Shown piece after piece: positions 1 to 8,423 of a stretch of 64,000 bases of DNA (position 1 is its first letter; each line of letters starts with the position of its first letter). Origin of the DNA: Clostridioides mangenotii TR (lineage in GTDB: Bacteria; Bacillota; Clostridia; Peptostreptococcales; Peptostreptococcaceae); the NCBI RefSeq assembly GCF_000498755.1, contig NZ_AXUS01000003.1, positions 45,100-109,099 of the forward strand, written 5' to 3'. Under the pieces are notes generated by a model, which saw only the letters and a list, made by a program, of their open reading frames with translations, had not been told where the DNA came from and ran no database searches. Both the position numbers and the translations under genes were made by a program.

Positions 1-11
1 TGACCAACATA

Positions 12-455
12 ATGAATTTTATATACCAAAATGTTGAACTCATTAAAAGCGATTCTTCTAAAAATATTAATACTGAAAGCTATATCTTTAATCCAAAGAC
101 AAAAAAATTCACAAAAAAATCCGCTAAATTTGCTGCTTCCTCTAAAAGTTCAAAATCATCTTCAAAAACTAGTGAAGTCTCCGACTCTAAAAGTAGTGAA
201 TCCGGTAAATCAAAAGAATCTCTAGGTAAATGCCCTGTTTGCGACCATGATGTTTACGAGTTTGAAAAGGGATTCTTTTGCGAAAATTATAAAGAATGTA
301 AATTTGGTGTTTGGAAAAACGATAAGTATCTAGCTTTTTATAAGAAAAAACCTAATAAAACTATGGTTAAAAGTTTGCTAAAAAAGGGTGAGGCGAGCGT
401 TAAATCACTTACAAATAAAAATGGCAATAAATTTGATGCCGTTTTTAAGATATGA
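12..455 (+). CDS. Topoisomerase-type zinc-ribbon protein, probably 3' part of a longer gene
   Basis: The last 75 residues match the C-terminal repeat of type IA topoisomerases (TopB-like). There is a Cys4 ribbon (CPVC at about residues 74-77, then two further Cys around 89 and 96), followed by a WKNDK block and the TMVKSLLKKG and GNKFDA blocks typical of that repeat. Residues 35-70 are a Ser/Lys-rich, probably disordered linker. The frame stays open to the left edge of the window and no ribosome-binding site can be seen before the ATG at 12. This may therefore be the end of a topoisomerase or a related mobile-element protein rather than a complete 147-residue protein. Confidence 0.6.
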   Translation: MNFIYQNVELIKSDSSKNINTESYIFNPKTKKFTKKSAKFAASSKSSKSSSKTSEVSDSKSSESGKSKESLGKCPVCDHDVYEFEKGFFCENYKECKFGVWKNDKYLAFYKKKPNKTMVKSLLKKGEASVKSLTNKNGNKFDAVFKI

Positions 456-625
456 AAAAAATCCAAATAATAATATGTTTTCATGGAAAATTGAATCCTT
501 TGAGAACAAATAGAGAACATAGTGAGGGTGGCTTTAGCAGTTGTTTTATACATGTAGATACGTATTTTAACAATAACTACTATAGCCATCTCGTTTTTTA
601 TGGAAAACTATATCCAAATACATGA
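452..625 (+). CDS. Small ORF overlapping the upstream stop (57 aa), uncertain
   Basis: An ATG at 452 overlaps the preceding TGA as ATGA, an arrangement typical of translational coupling. It opens a 57-codon frame ending at 625. The product is aromatic-rich with a hydrophobic start (MKKIQIIICF) and has no family match that I recognise. Chance cannot be excluded in DNA this AT-rich. Confidence 0.25.
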   Translation: MKKIQIIICFHGKLNPLRTNREHSEGGFSSCFIHVDTYFNNNYYSHLVFYGKLYPNT

Positions 626-700
626 TTTTAATGATTTATAGTTTCATATAATATGTTATGCAACTACTATCAAAAATTAATAATTGATACAAAAAATAAT

Positions 701-735
701 AAACAAGATACCAATTATTTATTAATATCTTGTTT
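701..735. terminator. Hairpin between convergent genes
   Basis: AAACAAGATA and TATCTTGTTT form a perfect 10-bp stem around a 15-nt loop. It sits between the rightward gene at 12-455 and the leftward zinc-ribbon gene, so it probably serves both. Confidence 0.55.
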
Positions 736-782
736 ATACGCATATATATAATTTTATTATCTACACTAACAATTACTTTTTA

Positions 783-1028
783 TTATTTCTTATCTAAGGT
801 CTCATCAATCTTGTACCTAACCATATCAAATAACTCACCTATTTTGTATCCTTTAAGCTTACACCCACAGTTAGGACAGTAATCGTACTTCTTTGATACC
901 AGAGCCCTACAACTTGGTTCATGACACCTTATTTTTAATGCCTCCTCTGATACTTTAAATCCACATTTTGGACATATTGAACCAGGACGCGATGAAACCT
1001 CTTTCCCACATCTTGAACATTTTATCAT
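783..1028 (-). CDS. Double zinc-ribbon protein
   Basis: A small protein with two Cys4 knuckle pairs: CSRC/CPKC near the N-terminus and CHEPSC/CPNC in the middle. It ends in a short charged helix. I chose the ATG at 1028 because it lies 5-6 nt after GGGGGTG; a GTG three codons upstream is part of that site. Double zinc ribbons usually mediate protein or nucleic-acid contacts, but no specific role can be given. It is monocistronic, with gaps of more than 100 bp on both sides. Confidence 0.7.
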   Translation of the reverse strand: MIKCSRCGKEVSSRPGSICPKCGFKVSEEALKIRCHEPSCRALVSKKYDYCPNCGCKLKGYKIGELFDMVRYKIDETLDKK

Positions 1029-1163
1029 ATTATGCACCCCCAGCTGATACTATCTATTATCATATAAAACACTGCTATTATAGTATTGTATGCTTAGCTA
1101 ATCTATAAGTTTCATAAGGACCATTATGTTCAAAAGTTTTTCTATTACTTCATATATATTTTA

Positions 1164-1862
1164 CTATTTATTTCTTATACTATTAACCTTTTTATTCATT
1201 AAATGTCTAACACAGTTACGATACAGAAATAGTTTTACTTTATTTAAGTTCTGCGAATGTTCACTATAAAAATCGTCAGGAGAATTGTAAACACCAAAAT
1301 CTTTATTTAATCCATTTTTTTGGATATATGTATCATTTTCATTCCAGTCAATTACTGGATTTTTAAAATTATCTATTGCTACACCAAACCCACAGAAACT
1401 TGTATTACATTCGCTATATTTTTCTTGTAATTTTACAAGGTAAGTTTTATCAAGTATAAATCCCTCTAGATTATACCATTTATCATTATAGAAAACTTCA
1501 ACCCAGCTGTGCAAAATATTGCTTGGTGCACTTCTATAAATAAAACCAGTCATTACACCTTTTTGCAACTTTTTATCTATAGTAAACCCATGTAATCTAC
1601 AAGGTATATCAACAGCTCTTAAAAGTGCCATAAATAATGTTCCTTTAGTATTACATTGGCCATAATAATCAATTAATACTTTTGAAGCTGGAATATTGTC
1701 GTCGACATTGTATCCGAATTTAATATCATCTCTAATAAACATATAAATTTGCTTTATTTTTTCAAAGTCAGATAGTTTATCCCAACATTTGTTTCTTATT
1801 AATTCTTGTATAGTTTTATCTTTATAGTTCAACATAATTGTTTCTAGCAAATATTTTTTCAT
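1164..1862 (-). CDS. Transglutaminase-like domain protein
   Basis: A 232-residue protein without signal peptide or membrane segment. The transglutaminase/protease core is visible: nucleophile Cys in YGQCNTKG (about residue 70), His in HSWVEV (about residue 119), and the third position in a WYNLEG segment, where an acidic residue other than the usual Asp may act. The ATG follows GGAGG with 7 nt. It lies just downstream of the AraC regulator on the same strand, with a dyad between them, so that regulator may control it. The substrate is unknown. Confidence 0.75.
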   Translation of the reverse strand: MKKYLLETIMLNYKDKTIQELIRNKCWDKLSDFEKIKQIYMFIRDDIKFGYNVDDNIPASKVLIDYYGQCNTKGTLFMALLRAVDIPCRLHGFTIDKKLQKGVMTGFIYRSAPSNILHSWVEVFYNDKWYNLEGFILDKTYLVKLQEKYSECNTSFCGFGVAIDNFKNPVIDWNENDTYIQKNGLNKDFGVYNSPDDFYSEHSQNLNKVKLFLYRNCVRHLMNKKVNSIRNK

Positions 1863-1873
1863 AATTAAACCTC

Positions 1874-1896
1874 CATGTAACCTTTGTAGTTACATG
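1874..1896. promoter_or_regulatory. Dyad CATGTAAC-N7-GTTACATG
   Basis: A perfect 8-bp inverted repeat with a 7-nt spacer lies directly upstream of the ribosome-binding site of the transglutaminase-like gene. It could be an operator, possibly for the adjacent AraC protein, or an mRNA hairpin that limits ribosome access. Confidence 0.4.
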
Positions 1897-1902
1897 ATAG
1901 CA

Positions 1903-2673
1903 TCAAAATAAATCAGCGACTTTCAAAAATATGCTATCTTTTAATATATCCCTTGATGACATCCCTGTCCTCAGTTTATTTGTATAAGATAAATGTGAAG
2001 GAGTTGAAAAACCGGTGTTCATTGCTGAATGAGTTATACTATTTCCACTAAAAATATCCAAATAAGCTTGCTCTAATTGATGGTAAATCAAATATCCTTT
2101 AAGAGTTATCCCCGTCTTTTCCTTAAATAAATGTGAAATCCTTCCAACTGATAATGATACTTTATCAGCAAGATATTTTACTTGATGCTCCATAGGATCA
2201 CAATTACACTCTTGCAATAATTTCAAAATATATTTTATTCTGCTATCTAATTCTGGTGGACAAGTTGTATCAAGCAAAATAATTTCCTTTAAATTTTCTA
2301 TAAACCTTTCATAGAACCCGATTTCTGTATCTAAATGTATATTTAATAAATCATTTTGTAATGATTCTAAATCTTTATTCTGTAGTATACAATATGATTT
2401 TTCTCTAAAGAACTTGTTCCTTAGCCTAATATCTGTTTCAGTTAATGGTTTAATTAACATTGTAAATAGTTCATTTCCATTAGATTTAATTTTGTGGTTT
2501 GTATTTCTTTCAACAACAATACACGCCCCTTCAATGCATTTTCCCTCAACTTCAACTTCTATACTTCCTTTCGAACTAATAAATAATTGCAGCATCATAT
2601 GCTTATGACATTCAGCTTCTATATGGCTAGAAAATGCAGATATGCAATCCCTACTCATAATAATAACATTCAT
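1903..2673 (-). CDS. AraC-family transcriptional regulator
   Basis: A 256-residue protein. The C-terminal half (about 160-250) has the two helix-turn-helix units of AraC proteins: VKYLADKVSLSVGRISHLF, then GFSTPSHLSYTNKLRTGMS. The N-terminal half looks like a cupin-type sensor domain (HKHMMLQLF, VVERNTNHKI). ATG follows GGAGG. It probably regulates the transglutaminase-like gene 40 bp downstream; the effector is unknown. Confidence 0.85.
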   Translation of the reverse strand: MNVIIMSRDCISAFSSHIEAECHKHMMLQLFISSKGSIEVEVEGKCIEGACIVVERNTNHKIKSNGNELFTMLIKPLTETDIRLRNKFFREKSYCILQNKDLESLQNDLLNIHLDTEIGFYERFIENLKEIILLDTTCPPELDSRIKYILKLLQECNCDPMEHQVKYLADKVSLSVGRISHLFKEKTGITLKGYLIYHQLEQAYLDIFSGNSITHSAMNTGFSTPSHLSYTNKLRTGMSSRDILKDSIFLKVADLF

Positions 2674-2811
2674 AATGTTAGATTCCTCCAGCTATATTGA
2701 CCTTTTTTGATTAGACCCATTTTATAATTATATATTATTTATGTCTATAGAAACCCTGATATTTACATTAAATTAATAAAGGTAAATTACCTAGATCTCT
2801 TTTTTTTTAAC

Positions 2812-2845
2812 AAAAAATAGACGCTCATATATGAACGTCTATTTT
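2812..2845 (-). terminator. Terminator after ppdK
   Basis: On the minus strand AAAATAGACG pairs with CGTCTATTTT across a short loop, and a T-rich tract follows. It lies about 95 bp past the ppdK stop. Confidence 0.7.
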
Positions 2846-2939
2846 AGAATTACTCTATTTATTGTTTACATATTCTTAAATATGGATCATTTATATATAT
2901 CTATCCTTAACATAATAAAAATTAAAATCTAAGTAAATA

Positions 2940-5567
2940 CTATTTTCTAGGATTTTTGATTGATGCTTGAGCTGAAGCAAGTCTAGCTATTGGCACTCTA
3001 AATGGTGAACAAGATACGTAGTCAAGACCTACATCGTAGCAGAATTGTACTGATGATGGCTCTCCACCGTGCTCTCCACATATTCCTAGTTTTAGGTCAG
3101 GCTTAACGCTTCTTCCTAATTTGCATCCCATATCTACTAATTTACCAACACCATTTTGGTCTAGTACTTGGAATGGATCTTTTTCTAGTATTCCTTTGTC
3201 AACATACTCTCCTAAGAACTTACCAGCATCATCTCTTGAATATCCAAATGCCATTTGAGTTAAGTCATTTGTTCCGAAACTATAGAAATCAGCAACTTCT
3301 GCTATTTCATCAGCTGTTAAACAAGCTCTTGGTATCTCTATCATTGTACCAACTGTATATTTAACATCAGAGTTTTCTTCTTTTAAGACAGCTTCAACAG
3401 TCTCTACTATTAATTCTCTTAATATTTTTAACTCGTTAACTTCTCCAACTAATGGAACCATTATCTCAGGGCTTACTTTGCATCCAGCCTTAGTAGCTTC
3501 TATAGCTCCTTGGATTATAGCTTTAGCTTGCATTACACATATTTCTGGGTAAGTTATTGCAAGTCTACAACCTCTGTGACCAAGCATTGGGTTGAACTCT
3601 TCAAGATCAACTACTTTTTTCTTGATGTCGCTTGCTCTTATTCCCATAGATGCTGCAAGTTCGTTTATAGTTTCGTCGTCATGAGGTAGGAACTCATGTA
3701 GTGGTGGATCCAATAGTCTTATATTAACTGGTTTTCCATCCATAACTTTAAATAGTTCTATAAAGTCTTCTCTTTGCATTGGAAGTATTTTTGCAAGAGC
3801 TTTTTCTCTTTGCTCTACAGAATCAGCAAGTATCATTTCTCTAACAGCCGGAAGTCTAGCATCGTCGAAGAACATATGCTCCGTTCTACATAGACCTATA
3901 CCTTCTGCTCCAAACTCGATAGCTGAACGAGCATCTCTTGGGTTGTCAGCATTAGTTCTAACAGCCATTTGCTTGTATTTGTCTACCCAGTTCATAAGTC
4001 TCTCGAAGTTTCCTGTTAAAGCTACTTTTGTTTTCTTGATATCTCCTGCGTATACATTACCAGTAGATCCATCAATTGAGATATAATCTCCTTCTTTAAG
4101 AGTTGTTCCTGAAGCTGAAACTTCTTTGTTAGCTTCATCTACTTTTAACTCTCCACAACCAGCTACACAACATTTACCCATTCCTCTGGCAACAACTGCA
4201 GCATGAGAAGTCATTCCCCCTCTAGCAGTAAGTATCCCTTCTGCTTTTATCATCCCTTCGATATCTTCTGGAGATGTTTCAAGTCTAACTAATATTACCT
4301 TTTCTCCTCTATCTGATGCTTCAACTGCATCGTCTGCATTGAAGTATACTCTACCACTTGCAGCACCTGGAGACGCTGGTAACCCTTTAGCTAAAGACTT
4401 AGCTTCTGCTAAAGCTTTATCTTCAAATTTAGGGTGTAGAAGTTGATCTAATTGGTTAGGCTCAATTCTAAGTATTGCTTCTTTATCATCTATTATTCCT
4501 GCATCAACTAAATCAGTTGCTATATTTATAGCCGCTTCAGCAGTTCTCTTACCATTTCTAGTTTGTAGTATAAATAATCTTTCGTTTTCTATTGTAAACT
4601 CTATATCTTGCATATCTTTGTAGTGACCTTCAAGTATATGAGTTATCTCTACAAATTTATTGTATACCTCTGGCATAACATCTTTTAATGTAGATATATT
4701 TTGTGGAGTTCTTATACCTGCAACAACGTCTTCACCTTGTGCATTTATTAAGTACTCACCAAATAATTTATTTTCTCCTGTAGCTGGGTTTCTAGTAAAT
4801 GCAACTCCTGTACCACTAGTTTCTCCCATATTACCAAATACCATTGATTGTATATTTACAGCAGTTCCTAAATCATGAGCTATGTCGTGAAGTCTACGGT
4901 ATACCATAGCACGATTGTTGTTCCAAGACTTAAATACTGCTTCTATAGCAAGCATTAATTGCTCTTGAGGTTTTTGTGGGAAATCTGATTTGATTTCTTT
5001 TTTGTATATTTCTTTATACTCTTCCACTATTCCTTTTAAGTCTTCAGTAGTAAGATCTGTATCTTGTGAATATCCTTTATCTTCTTTTACTCTGTCTAAA
5101 ACATTATCAAATTTGTACTTTGGCACTTCCATAGCAACATCTGAAAACATTTGGATAAATCTTCTGTAACTGTCGTATGCAAATCTCTCATTTTGAGTAG
5201 ACTCAGCTAATCCTATAACACTTGTGTCGTTTAGACCTAAGTTAAGTATAGTGTCCATCATTCCTGGCATTGAGAAAACTGCACCAGAACGAACTGAAAC
5301 TAGAAGTGGATTTTTGTCACTACCTAAAGTTTTATTTAAATCTTTTTCTAATTTTTCTAAGTGAGATTCTATTTCTTTTATTACATCTTCTTTTATTTTT
5401 TCTTCATTAGCATAGTAGTCATTACAAGCCTCTGTTGTTATAGTGAATCCTGGAGGTACTGGTAAACCTATTTTAGTCATTTCTGCTAAGTTAGATCCTT
5501 TTCCCCCTAGTAAATACTTCATTTCCTTATTGCCTTCATTAAAATCATAAACAAACTTCGTCTCCAT
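2940..5567 (-). CDS. ppdK: Pyruvate, phosphate dikinase
   Basis: An 875-residue enzyme of the normal family length that interconverts pyruvate + ATP + Pi and PEP + AMP + PPi. The ATP-grasp N-terminal domain begins with LLGGKGSNLAEM. The phosphohistidine swivel motif GGMTSHAAVVARGMG is at about residues 450-465, with the phosphorylatable His. The C-terminal PEP/pyruvate-binding TIM barrel ends in GICGEHGGEPSSV with the catalytic Cys. The start follows GGAGG. The regulator PpsR is encoded just upstream (69 bp), so dikinase and regulatory kinase/phosphorylase are made together. Confidence 0.97.
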   Translation of the reverse strand: METKFVYDFNEGNKEMKYLLGGKGSNLAEMTKIGLPVPPGFTITTEACNDYYANEEKIKEDVIKEIESHLEKLEKDLNKTLGSDKNPLLVSVRSGAVFSMPGMMDTILNLGLNDTSVIGLAESTQNERFAYDSYRRFIQMFSDVAMEVPKYKFDNVLDRVKEDKGYSQDTDLTTEDLKGIVEEYKEIYKKEIKSDFPQKPQEQLMLAIEAVFKSWNNNRAMVYRRLHDIAHDLGTAVNIQSMVFGNMGETSGTGVAFTRNPATGENKLFGEYLINAQGEDVVAGIRTPQNISTLKDVMPEVYNKFVEITHILEGHYKDMQDIEFTIENERLFILQTRNGKRTAEAAINIATDLVDAGIIDDKEAILRIEPNQLDQLLHPKFEDKALAEAKSLAKGLPASPGAASGRVYFNADDAVEASDRGEKVILVRLETSPEDIEGMIKAEGILTARGGMTSHAAVVARGMGKCCVAGCGELKVDEANKEVSASGTTLKEGDYISIDGSTGNVYAGDIKKTKVALTGNFERLMNWVDKYKQMAVRTNADNPRDARSAIEFGAEGIGLCRTEHMFFDDARLPAVREMILADSVEQREKALAKILPMQREDFIELFKVMDGKPVNIRLLDPPLHEFLPHDDETINELAASMGIRASDIKKKVVDLEEFNPMLGHRGCRLAITYPEICVMQAKAIIQGAIEATKAGCKVSPEIMVPLVGEVNELKILRELIVETVEAVLKEENSDVKYTVGTMIEIPRACLTADEIAEVADFYSFGTNDLTQMAFGYSRDDAGKFLGEYVDKGILEKDPFQVLDQNGVGKLVDMGCKLGRSVKPDLKLGICGEHGGEPSSVQFCYDVGLDYVSCSPFRVPIARLASAQASIKNPRK

Positions 5568-5635
5568 ATTTAAGCCTCCATTATTTTTTATTAATGTTTT
5601 ATGACTGATTATCTATTTTAGATATTGATAACTTT

Positions 5636-6472
5636 TTAAACTTCTATTTCTTTGTATATTTTTAGACCATTCTCTTTCATTATATCCAATATTATTCCTG
5701 CTGTTTCTTCTATAGCTTTGTTAGAAACATTTATAACTGGACATCCAACTCTTTTCATTGTCTCTTCTGAATAGTCCAACTCCTGCAGTATTCTCTCTAA
5801 GTTTGCATAATTTGCCCTACTTGAAAGCCCCATTGCTTTAAGTCTTGCAGTTCTTATAGTATTTAATTTCTCTGGTGAATTTGTAAGACCTATTATTTTT
5901 TTAGTATCTATTTCAAATACTTCCTTTGGAATAGGTATTTCTGGAACTAAAGGAACATTAGCTACTTTTATATTTTTGTTAGCTAAGTACATACTTAGCG
6001 GTGTTTTAGAAGTTCTAGATATTCCCACTAAAACCAAGTCTGCCTTTAATATTCCTCTAGGATCTTTTCCATCGTCGTATTTAACAGCAAATTCAATAGC
6101 CTCTACTCTTTTAAAGTAAGACTCATCTAATTTTCTTATTATTCCTGCTTCTCTCTTTGGCTTCCTATTAGTTCTATCGCTTATTGAATTTAAAAGCCCA
6201 CTCATAAGATCTGTACAACTTAAACCTTCTGCCCCACAATAATCTTCAACAGCCTTACACATTCCTTCATCTACTAAAGTGTACACTATAAGAGCATTTT
6301 CCTCTTTAGCACTGTGTAGAGTCTCAATTAAAAACTTTTCATCTGATATGTATGGAAATCTTCTTATCTCGTAAGTCTCATCAACATAAAACTGTGACAT
6401 AGCTGCTTTAGCTACTTGTTGTGCAGTTTCTCCAACTGAGTCAGAGAGCACATATATAATTAAGTGTTCCAC
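5636..6472 (-). CDS. ppsR: PPDK regulatory protein (kinase/pyrophosphorylase, DUF299)
   Basis: A roughly 278-residue bifunctional regulator that inactivates PPDK by ADP-dependent phosphorylation and reactivates it by Pi-dependent dephosphorylation. The family hallmarks are the N-terminal IIYVLSDSVGETAQ and the P-loop-like GISRTSKTPLSMYLA at about residue 150. An ATG two codons upstream lies only 1-2 nt from GGGAGG, so the GTG at 6472 is the better start. It sits between ccpN (about 12 bp) and ppdK. Confidence 0.92.
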   Translation of the reverse strand: MEHLIIYVLSDSVGETAQQVAKAAMSQFYVDETYEIRRFPYISDEKFLIETLHSAKEENALIVYTLVDEGMCKAVEDYCGAEGLSCTDLMSGLLNSISDRTNRKPKREAGIIRKLDESYFKRVEAIEFAVKYDDGKDPRGILKADLVLVGISRTSKTPLSMYLANKNIKVANVPLVPEIPIPKEVFEIDTKKIIGLTNSPEKLNTIRTARLKAMGLSSRANYANLERILQELDYSEETMKRVGCPVINVSNKAIEETAGIILDIMKENGLKIYKEIEV

Positions 6473-6484
6473 TGGCATTCCTCC

Positions 6485-7123
6485 CTAATTATCGATCATT
6501 TCTAAAAATAATCTTGTAATACTAGTCTTTGATATTCTACCAATAGCTTTCATATCCTGACCGTCTTTTCCACTTCTTTCTACCACTGGTATAGAATCAA
6601 TTTCATGTTGTATTATTTTTTTAGTTGCAGTTAGAATACTGTCATCTTTATTTGTAGTGACTACGTTAGGAGTTCTCGTCATTATCATACCTACTGGCAT
6701 CTTATTAATATCTCCCCCACCTATTGTAGCTTTAAGTAAGTCTTTTCTAGAAACTATTCCACATACTTTTTCTTCTTCATCTATTATGACGATACTACCA
6801 ACATCAGATAAAAACATTGTAACTATAACATCGTAAATACTTTCATCTTTTTTAGCTAGTGAAGGCAAGCTCATTATATCCTCCACCTTTTTATCTTTTA
6901 TATTACTGCTAAGTAAATTTATCTTGCTTACACCCGTATAGAAATATCCTACTTTAGGTCTAGCATCTAATATGCCTGTCATTGTAAGTATAGCCAAGTC
7001 TGATCTAAGCGTTGCTCTCGTTACATTTAAAGTAGCGGCAATATTCTCACTTGTTATCGGCTCATTCTCTTTGACAATTTCAATAATCTTTTGTTGCCTC
7101 TCATTAAGTTGAATAGGATTCAC
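6485..7123 (-). CDS. ccpN: CcpN-type repressor: winged HTH plus two CBS domains
   Basis: A 212-residue regulator. Residues 1-60 are a DeoR/MarR-like HTH (ENIAATLNVTRATLRSDLAIL). Residues 75-205 hold a CBS pair (SIYDVIVTMFLSDVGSIVIID and a second repeat ending IPVVERSG). CcpN of Bacillus represses gluconeogenic genes and senses nucleotides through its CBS domains. Its position next to ppsR-ppdK fits control of the PEP/pyruvate node. The start is GTG with only a modest ribosome-binding site. Confidence 0.88.
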   Translation of the reverse strand: MNPIQLNERQQKIIEIVKENEPITSENIAATLNVTRATLRSDLAILTMTGILDARPKVGYFYTGVSKINLLSSNIKDKKVEDIMSLPSLAKKDESIYDVIVTMFLSDVGSIVIIDEEEKVCGIVSRKDLLKATIGGGDINKMPVGMIMTRTPNVVTTNKDDSILTATKKIIQHEIDSIPVVERSGKDGQDMKAIGRISKTSITRLFLEMIDN

Positions 7124-7426
7124 CTTCTTTCATTGTGCTATACTTTATAACTTTTAATCCTGATATAGTATATTATATAACTCAATATATTGTTCTGTAA
7201 ATAGTAATTTAACTAATAATTAAATTTATTTGTCAAAAATATGCAAAATTTCTATTTTTAATTACAGATATATCGAATAATAGTCTTACTCAAGTAAATA
7301 ATATAAATATGAAGTATATCTATAACTCACTAAATACAATTATTATATATGATATTGTTGTCGATTGTGTTTAAAGGTATTTTAATTTAGTTATTTGTAA
7401 AGAAACTATTTTTTGATTTATAAAAA

Positions 7427-7453
7427 ATACAGTCCATAATTTTTAGACTGTAT
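7427..7453 (-). terminator. Rho-independent terminator
   Basis: On the minus strand ATACAGTC and GACTGTAT form a perfect stem followed by TTTTTT. It is the likely terminator for the gene at 7551-7931, just past a long inverted repeat. Confidence 0.65.
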
Positions 7454-7477
7454 ACTTTCTTTCATTAAATTCATATA

Positions 7478-7533
7478 ATATCTGTTACACTATATATATA
7501 ATTAATTTATTTTATATATAGTGTAACAGATAT
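7478..7533. repeat. Perfect 21-bp inverted repeat with 14-nt spacer
   Basis: The arm at 7478-7498 is ATATCTGTTACACTATATATA split by the window coordinates, and its exact reverse complement is at 7513-7533. It lies in the 427-bp gap between ccpN and the 7551 gene, which otherwise shows no coding content. A separate terminator is adjacent. Confidence 0.8.
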
Positions 7534-7550
7534 AAAATTTTATGCTTATA

Positions 7551-7931
7551 TTACTGACCTTCATTAAACATATTGGCGAATAAATCTAATTTATGTAAAA
7601 ATTCTTTTTGCATCTCTCCTAAAGTAGATATCTTATGTTTAATTAAAAATGTACCTTTAAAAGTATCTGTTTCAATAGTAAGTTTTGTACTCATAATAGA
7701 TTTTGAAATCTTTATATATTTCAGGTCACTTCTATTAAATACTTCCACTTTTTTCACTTCATTATATAATTTGCTTATAGTAGTAGACATCATTTTATCA
7801 TCATTTATCATAAGTATTGTTTGTCTATCGATTATTGTAAAATCTCTAGCTTCAGCAAAGGCCCCAAGCATATTAGACTCACCATTCTTAGTTATTAAAT
7901 CATTTATAACTTTTTTTCTTATAACCAACAT
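7551..7931 (-). CDS. Conserved-looking protein of unknown function (126 aa)
   Basis: A soluble 126-residue protein rich in beta-prone segments (RDFTIIDRQTILMIN, LTIETDTFKGTFLIK) with a C-terminal helix. The composition resembles small PH-like domains, but I do not recognise the family. It has its own terminator and about 490 bp of upstream non-coding DNA, so it is a single-gene unit. Confidence 0.65.
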   Translation of the reverse strand: MLVIRKKVINDLITKNGESNMLGAFAEARDFTIIDRQTILMINDDKMMSTTISKLYNEVKKVEVFNRSDLKYIKISKSIMSTKLTIETDTFKGTFLIKHKISTLGEMQKEFLHKLDLFANMFNEGQ

Positions 7932-8266
7932 TTTATTTCTCCCCTACATTTGTTTTTAATCCGTTTATTAAATCCATAAATCAATTTCTAAGAACTATAA
8001 TAAATTATATACTAAATTTTACAACTAATCCATTATTTAAATATAACTAATATAACACTAATAAATAACTACATGCCTCGCCAAATTCATTAAAAATATT
8101 TGCAAAATATCACAAAAAGCTGCTATAACTAATAAAGTGAACAACCAACTAAAACATGAAATTAATTTCTTTCCAATTTTTACTATGTAATCTTATATTC
8201 TTACCTTTATATTTTACTGACGCATTCTAATTACAGAGTTTTATTAACTAAATTAATATATTGCAT
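7932..8266. other. Non-coding AT-rich stretch
   Basis: This should contain the promoter of the 7551 gene. I see no convincing ORF, RNA gene or repeat in it. Confidence 0.5.
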
Positions 8267-8300
8267 AAAAAAAGGCATGTCCTTAATGGACTTGCCTTTA
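8267..8300 (-). terminator. Terminator after glyS
   Basis: On the minus strand AAGGCAAGTCC pairs with GGACATGCCTT (one A:A mismatch) and is followed by a T tract. It is the end of the glyQS transcript. Confidence 0.75.
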
Positions 8301-8423
8301 TAATATAAGTATTTAAAATCAGACAAAACTTATCGACTTATTTGATATGTCATCAAACAAAATTTCACCTAAAATTTGCTCATAACTCCAAATCTAATAA
8401 TTGATAAATTCTATTAGAACTAT

